Shown here: in pieces, positions 63,679-64,000 of the stretch
Layout of the letters: each line of letters begins with the position of its first letter
Numbering within the stretch: the stretch's first letter is position 1
From: Ferruginibacter sp.
GTDB taxonomy: Bacteria; Bacteroidota; Bacteroidia; Chitinophagales; Chitinophagaceae
Assembly: GCF_028288465.1 (NCBI RefSeq)
Contig: NZ_JAQBNR010000002.1
Span: 62,001 to 126,000, forward strand
Direction: 5' to 3'
Length of the DNA stretch: 64,000 bases
Made by a program: the position numbers and the translations under genes
Notes under the pieces: model-generated
Seen by the model: only the letters and a program-made list of their open reading frames with translations
Databases searched by the model: none
Told to the model about the DNA's origin: nothing

Positions 63679-64000
63679 CTATGGCGTTGCTGCCACCGCC
63701 GCATCAGCAGTAATAAATCCGCTGCCAGCTGCATCTGCTCCCCATGTTGTGGTAACAAAACTACCGTCTGGCTGGCGCACATTTCTACTGCCCGGCGGCA
63801 TTGGTATTGCTGCGTTTTGTAAAATCGTTTCGGCTTCTGCTGCAGCTAAGGACGACTTTTTCTGCGCCATCAAAGCTACAATGCCAGCCACATGCGGAGT
63901 AGCCATGGATGTACCGGAAAGATAATAATACGATATCTGCCCGCTGTTCACCTGGAAGGGACCTACTTCCCAAACACCGGGTGCGGTTACGTCCAGGTCC
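63679..64000 (-). CDS. C-terminal part of a subtilisin-like (S8) serine protease (partial)
   Basis: The reading frame is open to the right window edge, so the gene starts outside. The visible 106 residues contain DLDVTAPGVWEV, then LSGTSMATPHVAGIVALM, the signature around the catalytic serine of S8 subtilases, followed by the usual helix and a short tail ending in ADAAVAATP. The Asp and His catalytic residues are beyond the window. No C-terminal sorting domain follows the catalytic domain, so it is not obviously a type IX secretion substrate. Its terminator is the stem-loop at 63604-63629. Confidence 0.93.
   Translation of the reverse strand, partial: DLDVTAPGVWEVGPFQVNSGQISYYYLSGTSMATPHVAGIVALMAQKKSSLAAAEAETILQNAAIPMPPGSRNVRQPDGSFVTTTWGADAAGSGFITADAAVAATP

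Noticed and set aside
1..64000. CRISPR array, tRNA, rRNA, transposase, integrase or phage genes
   Set aside because: No regularly spaced repeats, cloverleaf-like segments, rRNA sequence or recognisable recombinase were seen on either strand by reading; a dedicated search was not possible.

Overview
The window reads as chromosome of a Bacteroidota member, most likely of the Chitinophagaceae or a close relative. The grounds are a SusC/SusD pair, a two-component regulator with ligand-binding propellers, many lipoprotein signal peptides, promoter-like matches to the Bacteroidota consensus (TTTG, about 19 bases, TAnnTTTG), and families typical of that phylum (DUF2723, PF14905 beta-barrels, GIN-domain lipoproteins, NrtR/AraR-type Nudix regulators). 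No rRNA, tRNA, CRISPR array, transposase or phage gene was recognised. Placement below phylum is inference from general resemblance.

Region 1 (1 to about 27.4 kb) is mostly housekeeping: the 3' end of a probable methyltransferase, htpG, a GIN-domain lipoprotein, a large DUF2723 membrane protein, a VWA/AAA+ ATPase pair, an outer-membrane protein, murB and priA, an acyltransferase, rplU-rpmA followed by a 21-residue lysine/alanine peptide gene too short for ordinary gene calling, a PolX-PHP protein whose polymerase site looks lost, mazG with a 1258-residue sensor kinase, a TonB-type outer-membrane protein, and a HAD phosphatase.

Region 2 (27.5 to 51.3 kb) is an arabinan-type polysaccharide utilisation locus. 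On the minus strand, in order of transcription, it holds susC, susD, a 1143-residue FG-GAP/ASPIC-UnbV lipoprotein, a GH43 lipoprotein, two GH51 arabinofuranosidases, a second GH43, an aldose-epimerase lipoprotein and a GH39 enzyme. Divergent from susC is the regulator: a propeller sensor kinase and a separate receiver-AraC protein, which in most such loci are one fused protein. A serine hydrolase gene with two frameshifts follows.

Region 3 (51.6 to 60.8 kb, minus strand) is the cytoplasmic half of the pathway: araB, araD, a GH127 beta-L-arabinofuranosidase, araA, a sodium-solute symporter and a Nudix-type regulator resembling AraR with a degenerate Nudix box. A candidate promoter with an overlapping palindrome lies in front of araB. 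Together regions 2 and 3 suggest binding and cutting of arabinan at the surface, import, trimming to L-arabinose, uptake, and conversion through ribulose and ribulose-5-phosphate to xylulose-5-phosphate.

Region 4 (60.9 to 64 kb) holds a DUF1624/DUF5009-type membrane protein, a secreted probable beta-propeller protein and the C-terminus of a subtilisin-like protease cut by the window end.

The intergenic DNA holds several structured elements: a 25-base repeat present four times, each time in the same orientation behind a minus-strand gene; a nested inverted repeat between the GH127 gene and araA; and a cluster of small palindromes beyond the Nudix gene.
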